From assembly GCF_001477655.1 (NCBI RefSeq), contig NZ_CP011266.1, positions 790,001 through 854,000 of the forward strand: a stretch of DNA of 64,000 bases, read 5' to 3'. Below are positions 1 through 8,253 of the stretch, in pieces; within the stretch, counting starts at the first letter, position 1; each line of letters begins with the position of its first letter. Source of the DNA: Methanobrevibacter millerae. GTDB lineage: Archaea > Methanobacteriota > Methanobacteria > Methanobacteriales > Methanobacteriaceae. The translations under genes and the position numbers were made by a program. Under the pieces are notes generated by a model, which had not been told where the DNA came from, did no database searches, and saw only the letters and a list, made by a program, of their open reading frames with translations.

Positions 1-75
1 TGATGGGGTAGGGATGTAAGCTTCGAGGTTTTTTTCCGAGTTGTTTAGTCCGCTACTTCCAATTGTTCGCTTGCA
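1..75 (+). rRNA. 23S ribosomal RNA, 3' end (partial)
   Basis: The first ~75 bases match the conserved archaeal large-subunit rRNA 3' end: a GGGTAGGGATGTAAGC block, then a GTTTAGTCCGC block and CTTCCAATTGTTCGC. The rest of the molecule lies before the window. The exact 3' end is uncertain by about 10 bases. A 5S gene follows 140 bases downstream on the same strand, the usual archaeal order. Confidence 0.85.
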
Positions 76-98
76 TTATTTTAATTGTTAGTAGACTT

Positions 99-122
99 AT
101 ACCACTTCTATATTAATGGTAT
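99..122 (+). other. Hairpin in the 23S-5S spacer
   Basis: ATACCA (99-104) and TGGTAT (117-122) form a 6-bp stem with a 12-base loop in the 23S-5S spacer (76-215). It could take part in pre-rRNA processing. No tRNA is present in this spacer. The stem is short, so the call is weak. Confidence 0.25.
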
Positions 123-215
123 GGTGTAGTAGCAATTTGGTTAGGTGTTAACAGTTTGGGTGAAATTTGCGCTGATAATTATTATCATTATTTTTCATTT
201 TCATGTGTGATAGAG

Positions 216-339
<124 letters not shown>

Positions 340-351
340 CTCTATTACATT

Positions 352-382
352 AATTACTATTTTTTTTGATTTGTTTTTTTCT
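352..382 (+). terminator. Oligo-T terminator of the rRNA operon
   Basis: Two T-rich tracts (about 360-367 and 374-380) follow the 5S gene with no strong hairpin, as expected for an archaeal U-tract terminator. The next gene starts at 418, so its promoter probably overlaps this AT-rich stretch. Confidence 0.5.
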
Positions 383-417
383 TATTTATTATTATTTTTA
401 TAATCTTTGGTGATTTT

Positions 418-1887
418 ATGCAGATTAAAGTTTTAGATACAACTTTACGAGATGGAGAACAAACACCAGGTGTTTCATTAACTTCTAAAGAGAAATTAAG
501 AATTGCTTCCAAACTTGATGAGATAGGTTTAGATTATATTGAAGCAGGATCTGCAATTACTTCTGAAGGTGAAAGAGAATCTATTAAGGAAATTACTTCT
601 CAAGGTTTTAATGCTGAGATTTTAAGTTTTTCAAGACCATTAACCAGAGATATTGATTACTGTTTGGATTGTGATGTTGATGCTGTCAATCTTGTTGTTC
701 CCACTTCGGATTTACATATTTTTGATAAATTAAAAATCACTAAGGATGAACTTATTGAAATGTCCAATTCTGCAGTTGATTACTGTAAAGATCATGGGCT
801 TACTGTTGAACTTTCCGCTGAGGATGCATCTAGAAGCAGCATTGATTTTTTAAGGAAAGTATTTTTAAATGCTATTGACCAGGGTGCTGATAGGGTTTGT
901 GTATGTGATACTGTCGGAATATTAACTCCAGATACATCTTTTGAACTTTTCAATAATTTGAGAGATATCAATGCACCTATTTCATGTCATTACCATAATG
1001 ATTTTGGTTTGGCGGTTGCAAATACATTGTCCGCTATTAAGGCAGGTGCATGTGAGTTTCATTCTACAGTAAACGGTATTGGAGAACGTGCAGGAAACAC
1101 TTCTTTTGAGGAATGTGTTGTTGCAATTAATAGATTACTTCCAGATTTTTCTACTGACATTAAAATTCATGAAATTTATAATATCTCTAAATTAGTGGCT
1201 CGTTTAACTGGAGTATATATTCAACCCAATAAGGCAATTGTTGGAGAAAATGCTTTTGCTCATGAATCAGGAATTCATTCTGATGGAATCATCAAAAACT
1301 CTGCAACTTATGAACCTATGACTCCTGAGCTTGTTGGCCGTACCCGCAGGTTTATTGTAGGTAAGCATATGGGTACTCATGGGCTTGATTCCAGATTGAA
1401 GGAGTTGGGCTTGGATGTCGATAAGGTACAGCTTCAGCAAATTTGCGATAACATCAAGGAACTTGCAGATAAGGGAAAAACAGTCACTGATGTTGATTTG
1501 CAGGCAATTGCAGATAATGTTTTGGATATTAATCATGAAGATAGGATTAAACTGGAAGATGTTACTATTGTTTCAGGTAATAGGGTCATGCCTACCGCTT
1601 CAGTAAAACTGAATGTTGATGGTGAAGAAATATTAAATGCGGGTGTTGGTATAGGTCCTGTTGATGCTGCAATAAATGCAATAAAATCTCTTGAAATATT
1701 CGATGACATAGATTTCATAGAATATCATGTAGATGCAATTACTGGGGGTACTGATGCACTTATTGATGTTATTATCAAACTTCAAAAGGGAGATCGCATT
1801 CTTTCCGCTCGCGGTACTGAACCGGATATTATTGATGCCAGTGTTAAAGCATATATTTCAGGAGTTAATAGACTTCTTCAGGAATAG
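418..1887 (+). CDS. cimA: (R)-citramalate synthase
   Basis: The enzyme condenses acetyl-CoA with pyruvate to (R)-citramalate, the entry to the pyruvate route to isoleucine in methanogens. The N-terminal TIM barrel begins with DTTLRDGEQTPG (residues 7-18) and carries the metal-binding HYHND motif and the VNGIGERAGN family signature. The C-terminal ~120 residues look like the LeuA-type allosteric domain, which separates it from the shorter AksA homocitrate synthases. The length of 489 aa and the IEAGSAITSEGERE stretch resemble methanogen CimA more than LeuA, although 2-isopropylmalate synthase is the main alternative. ATG is preceded by GGTGA at 409. It is followed by cgi121 after 8 bases. Confidence 0.8.
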   Translation: MQIKVLDTTLRDGEQTPGVSLTSKEKLRIASKLDEIGLDYIEAGSAITSEGERESIKEITSQGFNAEILSFSRPLTRDIDYCLDCDVDAVNLVVPTSDLHIFDKLKITKDELIEMSNSAVDYCKDHGLTVELSAEDASRSSIDFLRKVFLNAIDQGADRVCVCDTVGILTPDTSFELFNNLRDINAPISCHYHNDFGLAVANTLSAIKAGACEFHSTVNGIGERAGNTSFEECVVAINRLLPDFSTDIKIHEIYNISKLVARLTGVYIQPNKAIVGENAFAHESGIHSDGIIKNSATYEPMTPELVGRTRRFIVGKHMGTHGLDSRLKELGLDVDKVQLQQICDNIKELADKGKTVTDVDLQAIADNVLDINHEDRIKLEDVTIVSGNRVMPTASVKLNVDGEEILNAGVGIGPVDAAINAIKSLEIFDDIDFIEYHVDAITGGTDALIDVIIKLQKGDRILSARGTEPDIIDASVKAYISGVNRLLQE

Positions 1888-1895
1888 GGTTATTT

Positions 1896-2378
1896 ATGAA
1901 TTTACAGGTTTTAGGTTTTAAAGGAGAAATCTCTTCTGTTGGTGATACTTTAAGTCAAATCAATTCCATAAAAAAGGATGATGAAATTATTCAATTGCTC
2001 AATGCTGATGCCGTTGCAGGCAGGCGCCATATTGAACATGGAGTCAATCAGGCATTTTTAGCATTCAGTCGTGGTGAAAATCTTGCAAATGATTTGAGTG
2101 TTGAAATATGTCTAAGATGTTCTGCCCAAAGGCAAATTTCCAAGGCTTTTGATATTCTGGGTTTGAAAGAAGGCCCTATGAATTTATGTGCTGTTTTAAT
2201 TGATTGTGATGATTATGCTGATGATTTATCTTCAGTATTTGAATTGGATGAAAGTGTTTTAATTCCGAATACTGAAAAATTAAAGGGTATTTATTCTATC
2301 AGTGATGATGAGCTGGGTATTATTGATGTTGAAGATATTCTTATTGATCGGATATCTAAACTTGTTGTTGATTATTGA
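1896..2378 (+). CDS. cgi121: KEOPS complex subunit Cgi121
   Basis: Cgi121 binds tRNA as part of the KEOPS complex (Kae1, Bud32, Pcc1, Cgi121), which installs t6A37. The 160-aa protein has the family core: LNADAVAGRRHIEHGVNQA (a tract near residues 38-56) followed by LRCSAQRQISKAF, very like archaeal homologues of about 150 aa. The other KEOPS genes are not in this window. The gene lies 8 bases after cimA, so it is probably co-transcribed, and its last 23 bases overlap the 3' end of the convergent aminotransferase gene. Confidence 0.85.
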   Translation: MNLQVLGFKGEISSVGDTLSQINSIKKDDEIIQLLNADAVAGRRHIEHGVNQAFLAFSRGENLANDLSVEICLRCSAQRQISKAFDILGLKEGPMNLCAVLIDCDDYADDLSSVFELDESVLIPNTEKLKGIYSISDDELGIIDVEDILIDRISKLVVDY

Positions 2379-3321
2379 TTGCTCTAATTATCTCATCCAA
2401 ATATTCTTTTTTAAGGCAGTTATAACTTAAGTTTTTAATTTCTATTGAAACTGCTTTTGTTTTTACTCTATTGTAGTTAGGACATCTGTTTATAAATCCG
2501 CTCTTATTTATGGGTAGTTGTCTTTTCAGTCCCCATGTTTTTTCCTTTGGATTATCATGAGGTATAATTAAATTGACGCCTCTTTTTTTGCTATGTATTG
2601 TTGTTTCTATATGTTTTTTTAAATACTTTGTTGCATTTATTGTATCCTTTAAATTTTCACGAACACATTTAAGTTCTTCATATATACCACTTGATATTAT
2701 TTCATTAGTTTTGCTTAATTTTAATGGAAGTGATGTTTCTTTAAACAGGTTTTCATCTTTTGTCGCGATGAATCCTCCCATTCCAACATTAATTATTTTT
2801 GGCTGTCCTGTAGATGCAATGACAATATTTGAATGATTACAGTTTCCCAATATTCCGTTTTCATCACCAATGCCTGCTGATGCATCTTCAATAGTTAGTA
2901 TTCCATTATTTTTACAGTATTTGGAAATTGATTTAATATCCTGTTCGGCGGTATAGCCTGCAAAACTAGTAAATATTAATGCCGAATCATCTTTGATTTC
3001 TATATTATCCAATTCTTCAGGATTAATGAGTCCCAATTCTGTTTTTATTGTAATGATATTTTTTCCTAAAAATTTAGCAATCTGTTTAAATCCATGCCAT
3101 CCTCCCTGATCGGGAATTATCACATCACCTTTTATGGAACTCAATGCAACAAAAATGCTGTTGTTTCCGCTGGAAGTTATTTTTACATGTTCTCCATTGG
3201 TCAAATCACTGATTTTTTCTTTGCATTTTTCTTCAAAATTGCTGTTTTCTAATTTTCCTGATGCGACATCAGACATTATTTTTAATGTTTCATCTTTTGG
3301 TGTTTTGAATTCGAATTGCAT
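2356..3321 (-). CDS. DegT/DnrJ-type PLP-dependent aminotransferase homologue
   Basis: This 321-aa protein looks like a short member of the DegT/DnrJ/EryC1/StrS aminotransferase family (fold type I). EDASAGIG (145-152) matches the cofactor aspartate region. STGQPKIINVGMGG (170-183) places K175 as the likely PLP lysine. Family members are usually 360-400 aa and act on nucleotide-sugar ketones; this one is about 50 residues shorter and no sugar genes surround it, so the substrate is unknown. It is the last gene of the guaAa...nre operon, starting 4 bases after nre, and its 3' end overlaps cgi121 by 23 bases. Confidence 0.65.
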   Translation of the reverse strand: MQFEFKTPKDETLKIMSDVASGKLENSNFEEKCKEKISDLTNGEHVKITSSGNNSIFVALSSIKGDVIIPDQGGWHGFKQIAKFLGKNIITIKTELGLINPEELDNIEIKDDSALIFTSFAGYTAEQDIKSISKYCKNNGILTIEDASAGIGDENGILGNCNHSNIVIASTGQPKIINVGMGGFIATKDENLFKETSLPLKLSKTNEIISSGIYEELKCVRENLKDTINATKYLKKHIETTIHSKKRGVNLIIPHDNPKEKTWGLKRQLPINKSGFINRCPNYNRVKTKAVSIEIKNLSYNCLKKEYLDEIIRAINNQQQV

Positions 3322-3325
3322 AATA

Positions 3326-4495
3326 TCATTTTTTAAAGTACATGTCTAAAGTAGTCTGTTTTGAATGGAGCATTTCATTTAAGAGTGTACCTTGGTTAAC
3401 AAATTCCTTAATAGGTATTCTAAGTTTTGTCCCGGCATATTTCAAGCAGTCTTCTAATGTTTCAAATTCAAGGTATGGTCTATTCATTGCTTCTTTGATG
3501 TTTTCACGAACATTGAAAACGCCTAATGGAACATAGTTTTCATATGCTTCCCTTAAAATTACCAAACCTGATTGTTTTTTAATTTTTGAAAGGTAATCCA
3601 GAACAACCATTTTTGCAGTGTAATAGCATCCACCCACTCTAGAATATTCTTTTTTACCTCCATTTGTTTCATAATCTGAAAATATTAGTCTTTCATTTTT
3701 TAATATTTTAATAAATGCTTCATACCATTCATACTGCCATTCGCTTGGTGTTAGAATAATGACGTAATAGGTATTCAGTGCGCCAAATTCAAAGACTCTA
3801 TATGTATCTAGCTGTTCGTATTTTCTTACGTCCTTTAAGAATTCATCTGCAAGTGTTGAATCACAAGCAGTAATTGACCATCGCGTTGGAACTAATTTTC
3901 TTTTGTTTTTAGTACCTATAGCTCCAACAGAAAATGCTTTTTGCATTGCAGTAAATGGAACATCCTTGTCATGAAGATTTACAACCGCATCAACTGCTTT
4001 CAGGTCAGTGTCATAAAAAGTTTTTTCAAGTTGCTTATCCCATCTTACAGCATCAATATCAAATTTTTCAATGACTGCGCTTGGACCATGTGGTGTGCTG
4101 TCTTCAGTAAACATGGATCCTGTTGGAGTTTTCCCGAAGGTGGCTTCACTGTCAATTGATTTTGATGCAAGTGAAATGTCTTGCAATTTTTCTACAAAAG
4201 GATTTTCCAAATCATCAATTTTAATCAGCTGCTTTCCGCGAACAAGATTCATTCTATAATTAATAATGTCTTCCTGCTGTTTGTTCTGACCAATCCATGA
4301 TTCCGGCGAATCCATTATTGATGTGTCTCCGGCTTCGCCTACCATCATAGGTCCTGCATAAACCTTAGGATATGACCATCTTCCGATAAAAACTGATGGG
4401 GGTGTGCTTCCTTCAATATTTTTTCCAACTTTAACAGATTTCATTTGAATTTGTTCTGTTAATTTGGCTAAATATGCATTTTTAGTAGTTTTCAT
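3326..4495 (-). CDS. Nre family archaeal DNA repair protein with PCNA-interacting tail
   Basis: Nre proteins are archaea-specific and act in DNA repair; haloarchaeal NreA works in repair of mitomycin C damage through PCNA. The N-terminal Nre domain is recognised by [20 protein letters not shown] (about residues 30-49), and the C-terminal domain follows. The last ten residues, [10 protein letters not shown] (380-389), form a PIP box (Q380, L383, Y386, F387) that should dock on PCNA. I see no N-terminal zinc-binding cysteines, which some family members have. The gene sits 35 bases after guaAb and 4 bases before the aminotransferase, so it is probably in their operon. Confidence 0.82.
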   Translation of the reverse strand: MKTTKNAYLAKLTEQIQMKSVKVGKNIEGSTPPSVFIGRWSYPKVYAGPMMVGEAGDTSIMDSPESWIGQNKQQEDIINYRMNLVRGKQLIKIDDLENPFVEKLQDISLASKSIDSEATFGKTPTGSMFTEDSTPHGPSAVIEKFDIDAVRWDKQLEKTFYDTDLKAVDAVVNLHDKDVPFTAMQKAFSVGAIGTKNKRKLVPTRWSITACDSTLADEFLKDVRKYEQLDTYRVFEFGALNTYYVIILTPSEWQYEWYEAFIKILKNERLIFSDYETNGGKKEYSRVGGCYYTAKMVVLDYLSKIKKQSGLVILREAYENYVPLGVFNVRENIKEAMNRPYLEFETLEDCLKYAGTKLRIPIKEFVNQGTLLNEMLHSKQTTLDMYFKK

Positions 4496-4530
4496 AATAA
4501 ATAAAAAAAGTTAAGAGATTAATCTCTTAT

Positions 4531-5460
4531 TTAACAAAATTCTATAGTTGCAGGCGGTTTGTCACTTATGGACAATGCAACATGAGTTACTTCTGAAATT
4601 TCAGAAGTTATTCTTTTTGAGATGGTTTGAACAACTTCCCAAGGTAATTGTGGAACATAAGCAGTCATTGCGTCAACTGAGTTCACGATTCTTACGATAA
4701 CCAGGTATCCAAAGTCTCTTTGATCTCCTTTAACGCCTGTAGCTTTACTGTCAGTCAATACAGCAAAGTATTGCCATACTTCCTCATCAAGGCCTGCCTT
4801 TTCAACTTCATCACAAACAATCTTATTTGCTTTTCTACAGATTTCAACATTTTCTCTTGTTAAATCACCGATGACTCTAACACCAAGCCCTGGTCCTGGG
4901 AAAGGTTGTCTGTAAACAGTGGTTTTTGGTAAATCTAGTTCATCACCAATTTCCCTTACTTCATCTTTGTATAAATCACGGATTGGTTCACATAATTCCA
5001 ATTCCATTCCGCTTGGAAGAGCTAGATTATGGTGTGATTTGATTTTTCCATCACTTTCAATCCAATCAGGTGCAATTGTACCTTGAACTAAAAATTTAGC
5101 TCCTGATTTAATTGCTTCTCTTTCGAACACTTCAATGAAAACTCTTCCTATGATTTTTCTTTTTTCTTCAGGGTCTTCAACTCCTGCAAGCTGATCCATA
5201 AACTCATCTGAAGCATCAATGAATTTAAAGTTTAATCTGTCTTTAAAAGTATTAGTTACTTGTTCAACTTCACCTTCTCTTAAAAGACCATGGTCAACAA
5301 AAACAGCAGTTAAGTTATCGCCGATAGCTTTTTGAACGAGTACTGAACATACTGAACTGTCAACTCCGCCGGAAAGTGCTATTATAGCTTTTTCATCACC
5401 AATCTGATCTTTAATTTTTTGGATTGCATCATCAATAAATTCTTTTGGACTTAACATCAT
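4531..5460 (-). CDS. guaAb: GMP synthase subunit B (ATP pyrophosphatase)
   Basis: This subunit adenylates XMP and transfers ammonia to make GMP; archaea split GMP synthetase into GuaAb and the glutaminase GuaAa. [10 protein letters not shown] near the N-terminus is the PP-loop, and [11 protein letters not shown] is the family signature in the middle. I chose ATG at 5460, which follows a GTGAT ribosome site; a GTG two codons upstream (5466) is also open. The end reads KPPATIEFC, where most GuaA proteins end KPPGTIEWE, so the active C-terminal loop is present but diverged. GuaAa lies upstream, separated by one small gene. Confidence 0.93.
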   Translation of the reverse strand: MMLSPKEFIDDAIQKIKDQIGDEKAIIALSGGVDSSVCSVLVQKAIGDNLTAVFVDHGLLREGEVEQVTNTFKDRLNFKFIDASDEFMDQLAGVEDPEEKRKIIGRVFIEVFEREAIKSGAKFLVQGTIAPDWIESDGKIKSHHNLALPSGMELELCEPIRDLYKDEVREIGDELDLPKTTVYRQPFPGPGLGVRVIGDLTRENVEICRKANKIVCDEVEKAGLDEEVWQYFAVLTDSKATGVKGDQRDFGYLVIVRIVNSVDAMTAYVPQLPWEVVQTISKRITSEISEVTHVALSISDKPPATIEFC

Positions 5461-5466
5461 AATCAC

Positions 5467-5724
5467 TTATTCTTCATCTTCTTCTTCATAATCTTCAATA
5501 ATCTGTTTAATCATTGACTCTAAACCATTATCATTACCTGCTTCAATAGCCTCGAATATTTCATCATATTTGACGAATTTTTCTAATTTTACAGATTTAG
5601 CTCCAATTCCAGAAATCCTAAATCCATATTCTTCGTCACCAATTGGTATGTTAACATACTGTTTTTTCAAACCTGCTTTATTGTCTTGTGCTTTTTGTGC
5701 TAAGTCTTCTGCATTGTCAATCAT
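5467..5724 (-). CDS. Conserved-looking small acidic protein inside the guaA operon
   Basis: I do not recognise this 85-aa protein. It starts with MIDNAEDLAQKAQ, has a basic middle, and ends in a strongly acidic tail (EDYEEEDEE). It lies 8 bases after guaAa and directly before guaAb, with an AGGTG ribosome site, so it is co-translated with both halves of GMP synthetase. The position suggests a role linked to subunit assembly, ammonia transfer or regulation, but this is inference only. Confidence 0.7.
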   Translation of the reverse strand: MIDNAEDLAQKAQDNKAGLKKQYVNIPIGDEEYGFRISGIGAKSVKLEKFVKYDEIFEAIEAGNDNGLESMIKQIIEDYEEEDEE

Positions 5725-5732
5725 AATTACAC

Positions 5733-6290
5733 CTATCTTTTACATATTTTATAGAAGTTTTCAAATATCTGTGATCCTTTAGGAGTATGATGTACTTCAG
5801 GGTGGAATTGTATTCCATATACATCTTTATCTTTATGTTTAAAGGATTCAATATCACATAATTTTGAATTGGCTAAAATTTCAAATTCATCGGGAACACT
5901 TTTAACCTCATCTTTGTGTGAAGACCAAACTGCCATTTCTGGAGCTAGGCCTTCAAATAAGTTTTCATCATTTTGAATATTAATTGTAACTTGAGCATAA
6001 CTTTCGGTATTTGATGTAGATACTTCTCCACCATATGTCTTAGCAATTAATTGATGGCCTAAACATATTCCTAAAATTGGTATGTCGAAGTGTTTAATGT
6101 AGTCTTCACTATTGCCTGCTCCTTCAAGTGAAGGACCTCCACCTAAAATTAAACCTGTTGGGTTTTTAGATTCAATTTCATCAATACTTAATGTATTTGA
6201 AACCAGTTCGGATTCAATTTTAAGATACTGCAAACTACGTTGAATTCTATGATTATATTGGCCTTTATTATTAACTACTATAATTGTCAT
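5733..6290 (-). CDS. guaAa: GMP synthase subunit A (class I glutamine amidotransferase)
   Basis: GuaAa hydrolyses glutamine and passes ammonia to GuaAb. GICLGHQ holds the nucleophilic cysteine, and QFHPEVHHT holds the catalytic His-Glu pair. The start was set at ATG 6290 because GGAG lies about 7 bases upstream and archaeal homologues begin in the same way with a short beta strand and NNxGQYxHRI; a TTG four codons upstream is open too. It is the first gene of the minus-strand operon guaAa - 85-aa protein - guaAb - nre - aminotransferase. Confidence 0.92.
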   Translation of the reverse strand: MTIIVVNNKGQYNHRIQRSLQYLKIESELVSNTLSIDEIESKNPTGLILGGGPSLEGAGNSEDYIKHFDIPILGICLGHQLIAKTYGGEVSTSNTESYAQVTINIQNDENLFEGLAPEMAVWSSHKDEVKSVPDEFEILANSKLCDIESFKHKDKDVYGIQFHPEVHHTPKGSQIFENFYKICKR

Positions 6291-6356
6291 ATTATGCTCC
6301 AAAATATTATATTATTATTTTTGGTTTTTTTCATTTATTATGTTTTGTATCAAAAC

Positions 6357-6364
6357 TTTATATA
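6357..6364 (+). promoter_or_regulatory. TATA box for the small membrane protein
   Basis: TTTATATA lies 24 bases before the preferred ATG at 6388. Because archaeal transcription starts about 25 bases after the TATA box, the mRNA would begin at or next to the start codon, that is, leaderless. No ribosome site is visible upstream of this ATG, which agrees. Confidence 0.5.
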
Positions 6365-6387
6365 CTATTGAAAATATAAGATTTTAT

Positions 6388-6537
6388 ATGGAACTTAGAG
6401 ATTTGGCATTCATAATTATTGCGATTTTGGTTGCTGTTGTAATATTTAAGGTATTTATGTGGTTATTGCCACTTATTGTTGTTTTATTGATTGCATTTTT
6501 CATTTATATCTTCTTATCTGAAAGATATAATTATTAA
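6388..6537 (+). CDS. Small integral membrane protein
   Basis: The 49-aa product begins MELRDLAFIII and has two hydrophobic stretches (about residues 6-22 and 24-42), broken by FKVFMW, before a short charged tail (SERYNY). It is probably a membrane peptide with one or two spans. The frame is open 16 codons further upstream, but the TATA position favours ATG 6388 and a leaderless message. I do not recognise the family. It stands alone between divergent guaAa and the EFR1 gene. Confidence 0.55.
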   Translation: MELRDLAFIIIAILVAVVIFKVFMWLLPLIVVLLIAFFIYIFLSERYNY

Positions 6538-6638
6538 TACTTTTTTTATTTATTTTTAATAATGAATTCTTTTTGGTTACATTTTAGTTACAAAATCATT
6601 AAATATATATTTTTTTAACAGTTAAGCAAGGTGATATA

Positions 6639-7403
6639 ATGTTATCATTTGATAAAGTTTCAAAAATATATTTTAGTCCATCTGGAACTACAAAAAGAAT
6701 TGTGGATGAAATAGCTCGTAATTTCAATCTTGATAATGAAAATTATGACTTATTGAGTTTTGATGATGATAAATCATTTGAAAATGAGCTTGTTATTGTA
6801 GGTGTTCCTGTTTTCGACGGCAGAATTCCTGAAATGGCAAAAAACCGTTTGTTGCAAATGAAAGGTAATGGCACTAAGGTGATTGCTATAATTAACTATG
6901 GTAATTTAAGTTATGGAGATGCACTATTGGAATTGGTGGATTTATTAAAAGAAAATAATTTTGATGTTGTTGGAGCAGCTGCTACTGTTAGTAGGCATTC
7001 TTTGTTTAATGAAATTGCTCCGTCACGACCGGATAACTTGGATATGAAAATGATTAATGAGTTTTCACATAAAATTATTGAGAAATTGGAATCTGAAAAT
7101 TCAAATGAAATCTTTGTTGCAGGACAAAAACCTTTCATGGATTATGTAAACCATTCATTTAATGTTAACTGTGATGATGATTTATGCGTTTATTGCAATG
7201 ATTGTGTTTATACATGCCCTACTGATGCAATAGAAGAGGATAATCCGACTGACACAAATTTAGATTTATGTAACAGTTGTAGTTTATGTATTGCTATTTG
7301 TGGTGAAAATGCACGATCTTTTGATGGCATGAATTATTATGATGAAAAGCAGGTTGCATTAGATAATGATATGTCTAGAAAAGAAGTTGAGTTTTTCATG
7401 TAA
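6639..7403 (+). CDS. EFR1 family ferredoxin (flavodoxin-like plus 2[4Fe-4S])
   Basis: The N-terminal ~160 residues are flavodoxin-like: IYFSPSGTTKRIV (about 10-22) is the phosphate-binding loop for FMN. The C-terminal part holds two [4Fe-4S] motifs, CVYCNDCVYTCP and CNSCSLCIAIC followed by GENAR. This order is that of EFR1-type proteins of anaerobes, which probably pass electrons between ferredoxin and flavin. Substrate and partner are unknown. An AGGTGAT ribosome site lies at 6629-6635. It begins a run of redox genes (MarR regulator, peroxidase, thioredoxin reductase) on the same strand. Confidence 0.85.
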   Translation: MLSFDKVSKIYFSPSGTTKRIVDEIARNFNLDNENYDLLSFDDDKSFENELVIVGVPVFDGRIPEMAKNRLLQMKGNGTKVIAIINYGNLSYGDALLELVDLLKENNFDVVGAAATVSRHSLFNEIAPSRPDNLDMKMINEFSHKIIEKLESENSNEIFVAGQKPFMDYVNHSFNVNCDDDLCVYCNDCVYTCPTDAIEEDNPTDTNLDLCNSCSLCIAICGENARSFDGMNYYDEKQVALDNDMSRKEVEFFM

Positions 7404-7419
7404 AAAAAGAGATAATATG

Positions 7420-7448
7420 AGGTGTTTAATTCGCACAGTTAAACACCT
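7420..7448 (+). other. Perfect 10-bp inverted repeat after the EFR1 gene
   Basis: AGGTGTTTAA (7420-7429) and TTAAACACCT (7439-7448) form a perfect 10-bp stem with a 9-base loop, 17 bases after the EFR1 stop. It could be a transcript-stabilising hairpin, a terminator or a regulator site. No oligo-T tract follows directly, so I do not call it a terminator. Confidence 0.4.
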
Positions 7449-7487
7449 TGTACTTTGGAAAATTATTTGGCAGATAATTTTTCCGAG

Positions 7488-7525
7488 ATATTAAATTAGA
7501 AAATTGTGGAAAACTAATTTAATAT
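7488..7525 (+). other. Perfect 12-bp inverted repeat in the EFR1-MarR intergenic region
   Basis: ATATTAAATTAG (7488-7499) and CTAATTTAATAT (7514-7525) are perfectly complementary with a 14-base loop. With the hairpin at 7420-7448 this makes two strong stems in a 312-base gap (7404-7715) without a protein gene. The two could belong to a small RNA or to operators. Confidence 0.4.
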
Positions 7526-7570
7526 GTTTGAAGAGTTATACGGACAATAATGTATATAAGTAATGTGTTT

Positions 7571-7586
7571 TTTAGGTTCTCCTAAA
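7571..7586. promoter_or_regulatory. Palindromic operator 1 upstream of marR
   Basis: TTTAGG-TTCT-CCTAAA is a 16-bp site with perfect 6-bp arms. The same site, with one base changed in the spacer, recurs 71 bases downstream. The pair lies just before a MarR-type gene, so autoregulation by that dimeric repressor is the simplest reading. Confidence 0.6.
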
Positions 7587-7641
7587 CTTTACATCACTAT
7601 TTATAATGTTGTACTTGGTAGTATATAAAGCTTTCTATTTT

Positions 7642-7657
7642 TTTAGGTACTCCTAAA
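7642..7657. promoter_or_regulatory. Palindromic operator 2 upstream of marR
   Basis: TTTAGG-TACT-CCTAAA repeats the site at 7571. It lies 12 bases after the likely TATA box GTATATAAAG (7621-7630), so it would cover the transcription start, a position suited to repression. The MarR start codon is 59 bases downstream. Confidence 0.62.
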
Positions 7658-7715
7658 TTTTAAAAAATTTTAAATATCTGATTTGTTAAACTTTTAATTA
7701 GTTGGGGGTGTTATT

Positions 7716-8168
7716 GTGGTTGAAAAAAATTGGAAAGATGATCGGATTGTTCTAACTCCCATAAATCTCTATATGGAATATATTCTTTTGAGTTATAATA
7801 ATTTTTTAAAAGAAAAACTCGATGATGTTTCCATTACCTATGGTGAGCTAACATATATCTATAATATTAAATATTATCCATCAATTTCTCAGCGGGAGCT
7901 TGCAGAAACGTTATTCGTATCTGAAGCAAATGTTGCAAAAATGATTAAAAAGTTGGTGGATAAAGGTTTGGTAAAAAAACAAAAGGATGAAAACAATAAA
8001 AGCCGAAATATTCTGACATTGACAGATAAAGGTGAGGATGTTTTTGTTAAGATTAATGTTTTAACATGCGGATGGGAACGTAAAATTACCAAAGATTTGT
8101 CTAATGATGATCTTTTTGATTTGAAAGAAAAATTATATCATTTGACTCATGAATCAGCAGATTTGTAA
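7716..8168 (+). CDS. MarR family transcriptional regulator
   Basis: This 150-aa protein has the MarR layout: N-terminal dimerisation helices, then a winged helix at about residues 55-110 with SQRELAETLFVSEANVAKMIKKL as helix-turn-helix (key residues L60s to V70s) and LVKKQKDENNKSRN as the wing. MarR proteins usually bind short palindromes near their own promoters and respond to small ligands or oxidants. Two such palindromes lie upstream. The start is GTG with GGGGGTG 6-12 bases before it. The next genes are a peroxidase and thioredoxin reductase, so an oxidant-sensing role is possible but not shown. Confidence 0.88.
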   Translation: MVEKNWKDDRIVLTPINLYMEYILLSYNNFLKEKLDDVSITYGELTYIYNIKYYPSISQRELAETLFVSEANVAKMIKKLVDKGLVKKQKDENNKSRNILTLTDKGEDVFVKINVLTCGWERKITKDLSNDDLFDLKEKLYHLTHESADL

Positions 8169-8177
8169 AATGGTAAA

Positions 8178-8185
8178 TTTTATAT
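8178..8185 (+). promoter_or_regulatory. TATA box of the peroxidase gene
   Basis: TTTATATA lies just after the marR stop. A start of transcription about 25-30 bases downstream falls on the dyad at 8213-8227. The leader before the peroxidase ATG (8254) would be about 40 bases with an AGGAG site. Confidence 0.5.
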
Positions 8186-8212
8186 ATGCAATTATTTAAT
8201 ATAATAACAAGT

Positions 8213-8227
8213 CTTAACCTGGTTAAG
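8213..8227. promoter_or_regulatory. Dyad operator before the peroxidase gene
   Basis: CTTAACC-T-GGTTAAG is a perfect 15-bp dyad with a single central base. It sits over the predicted transcription start of the peroxidase gene. It differs from the TTTAGG/CCTAAA sites before marR, so the regulator may be another protein. Confidence 0.5.
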
Positions 8228-8253
8228 TCATAAGAAAGTTAGGAGATAAAACT

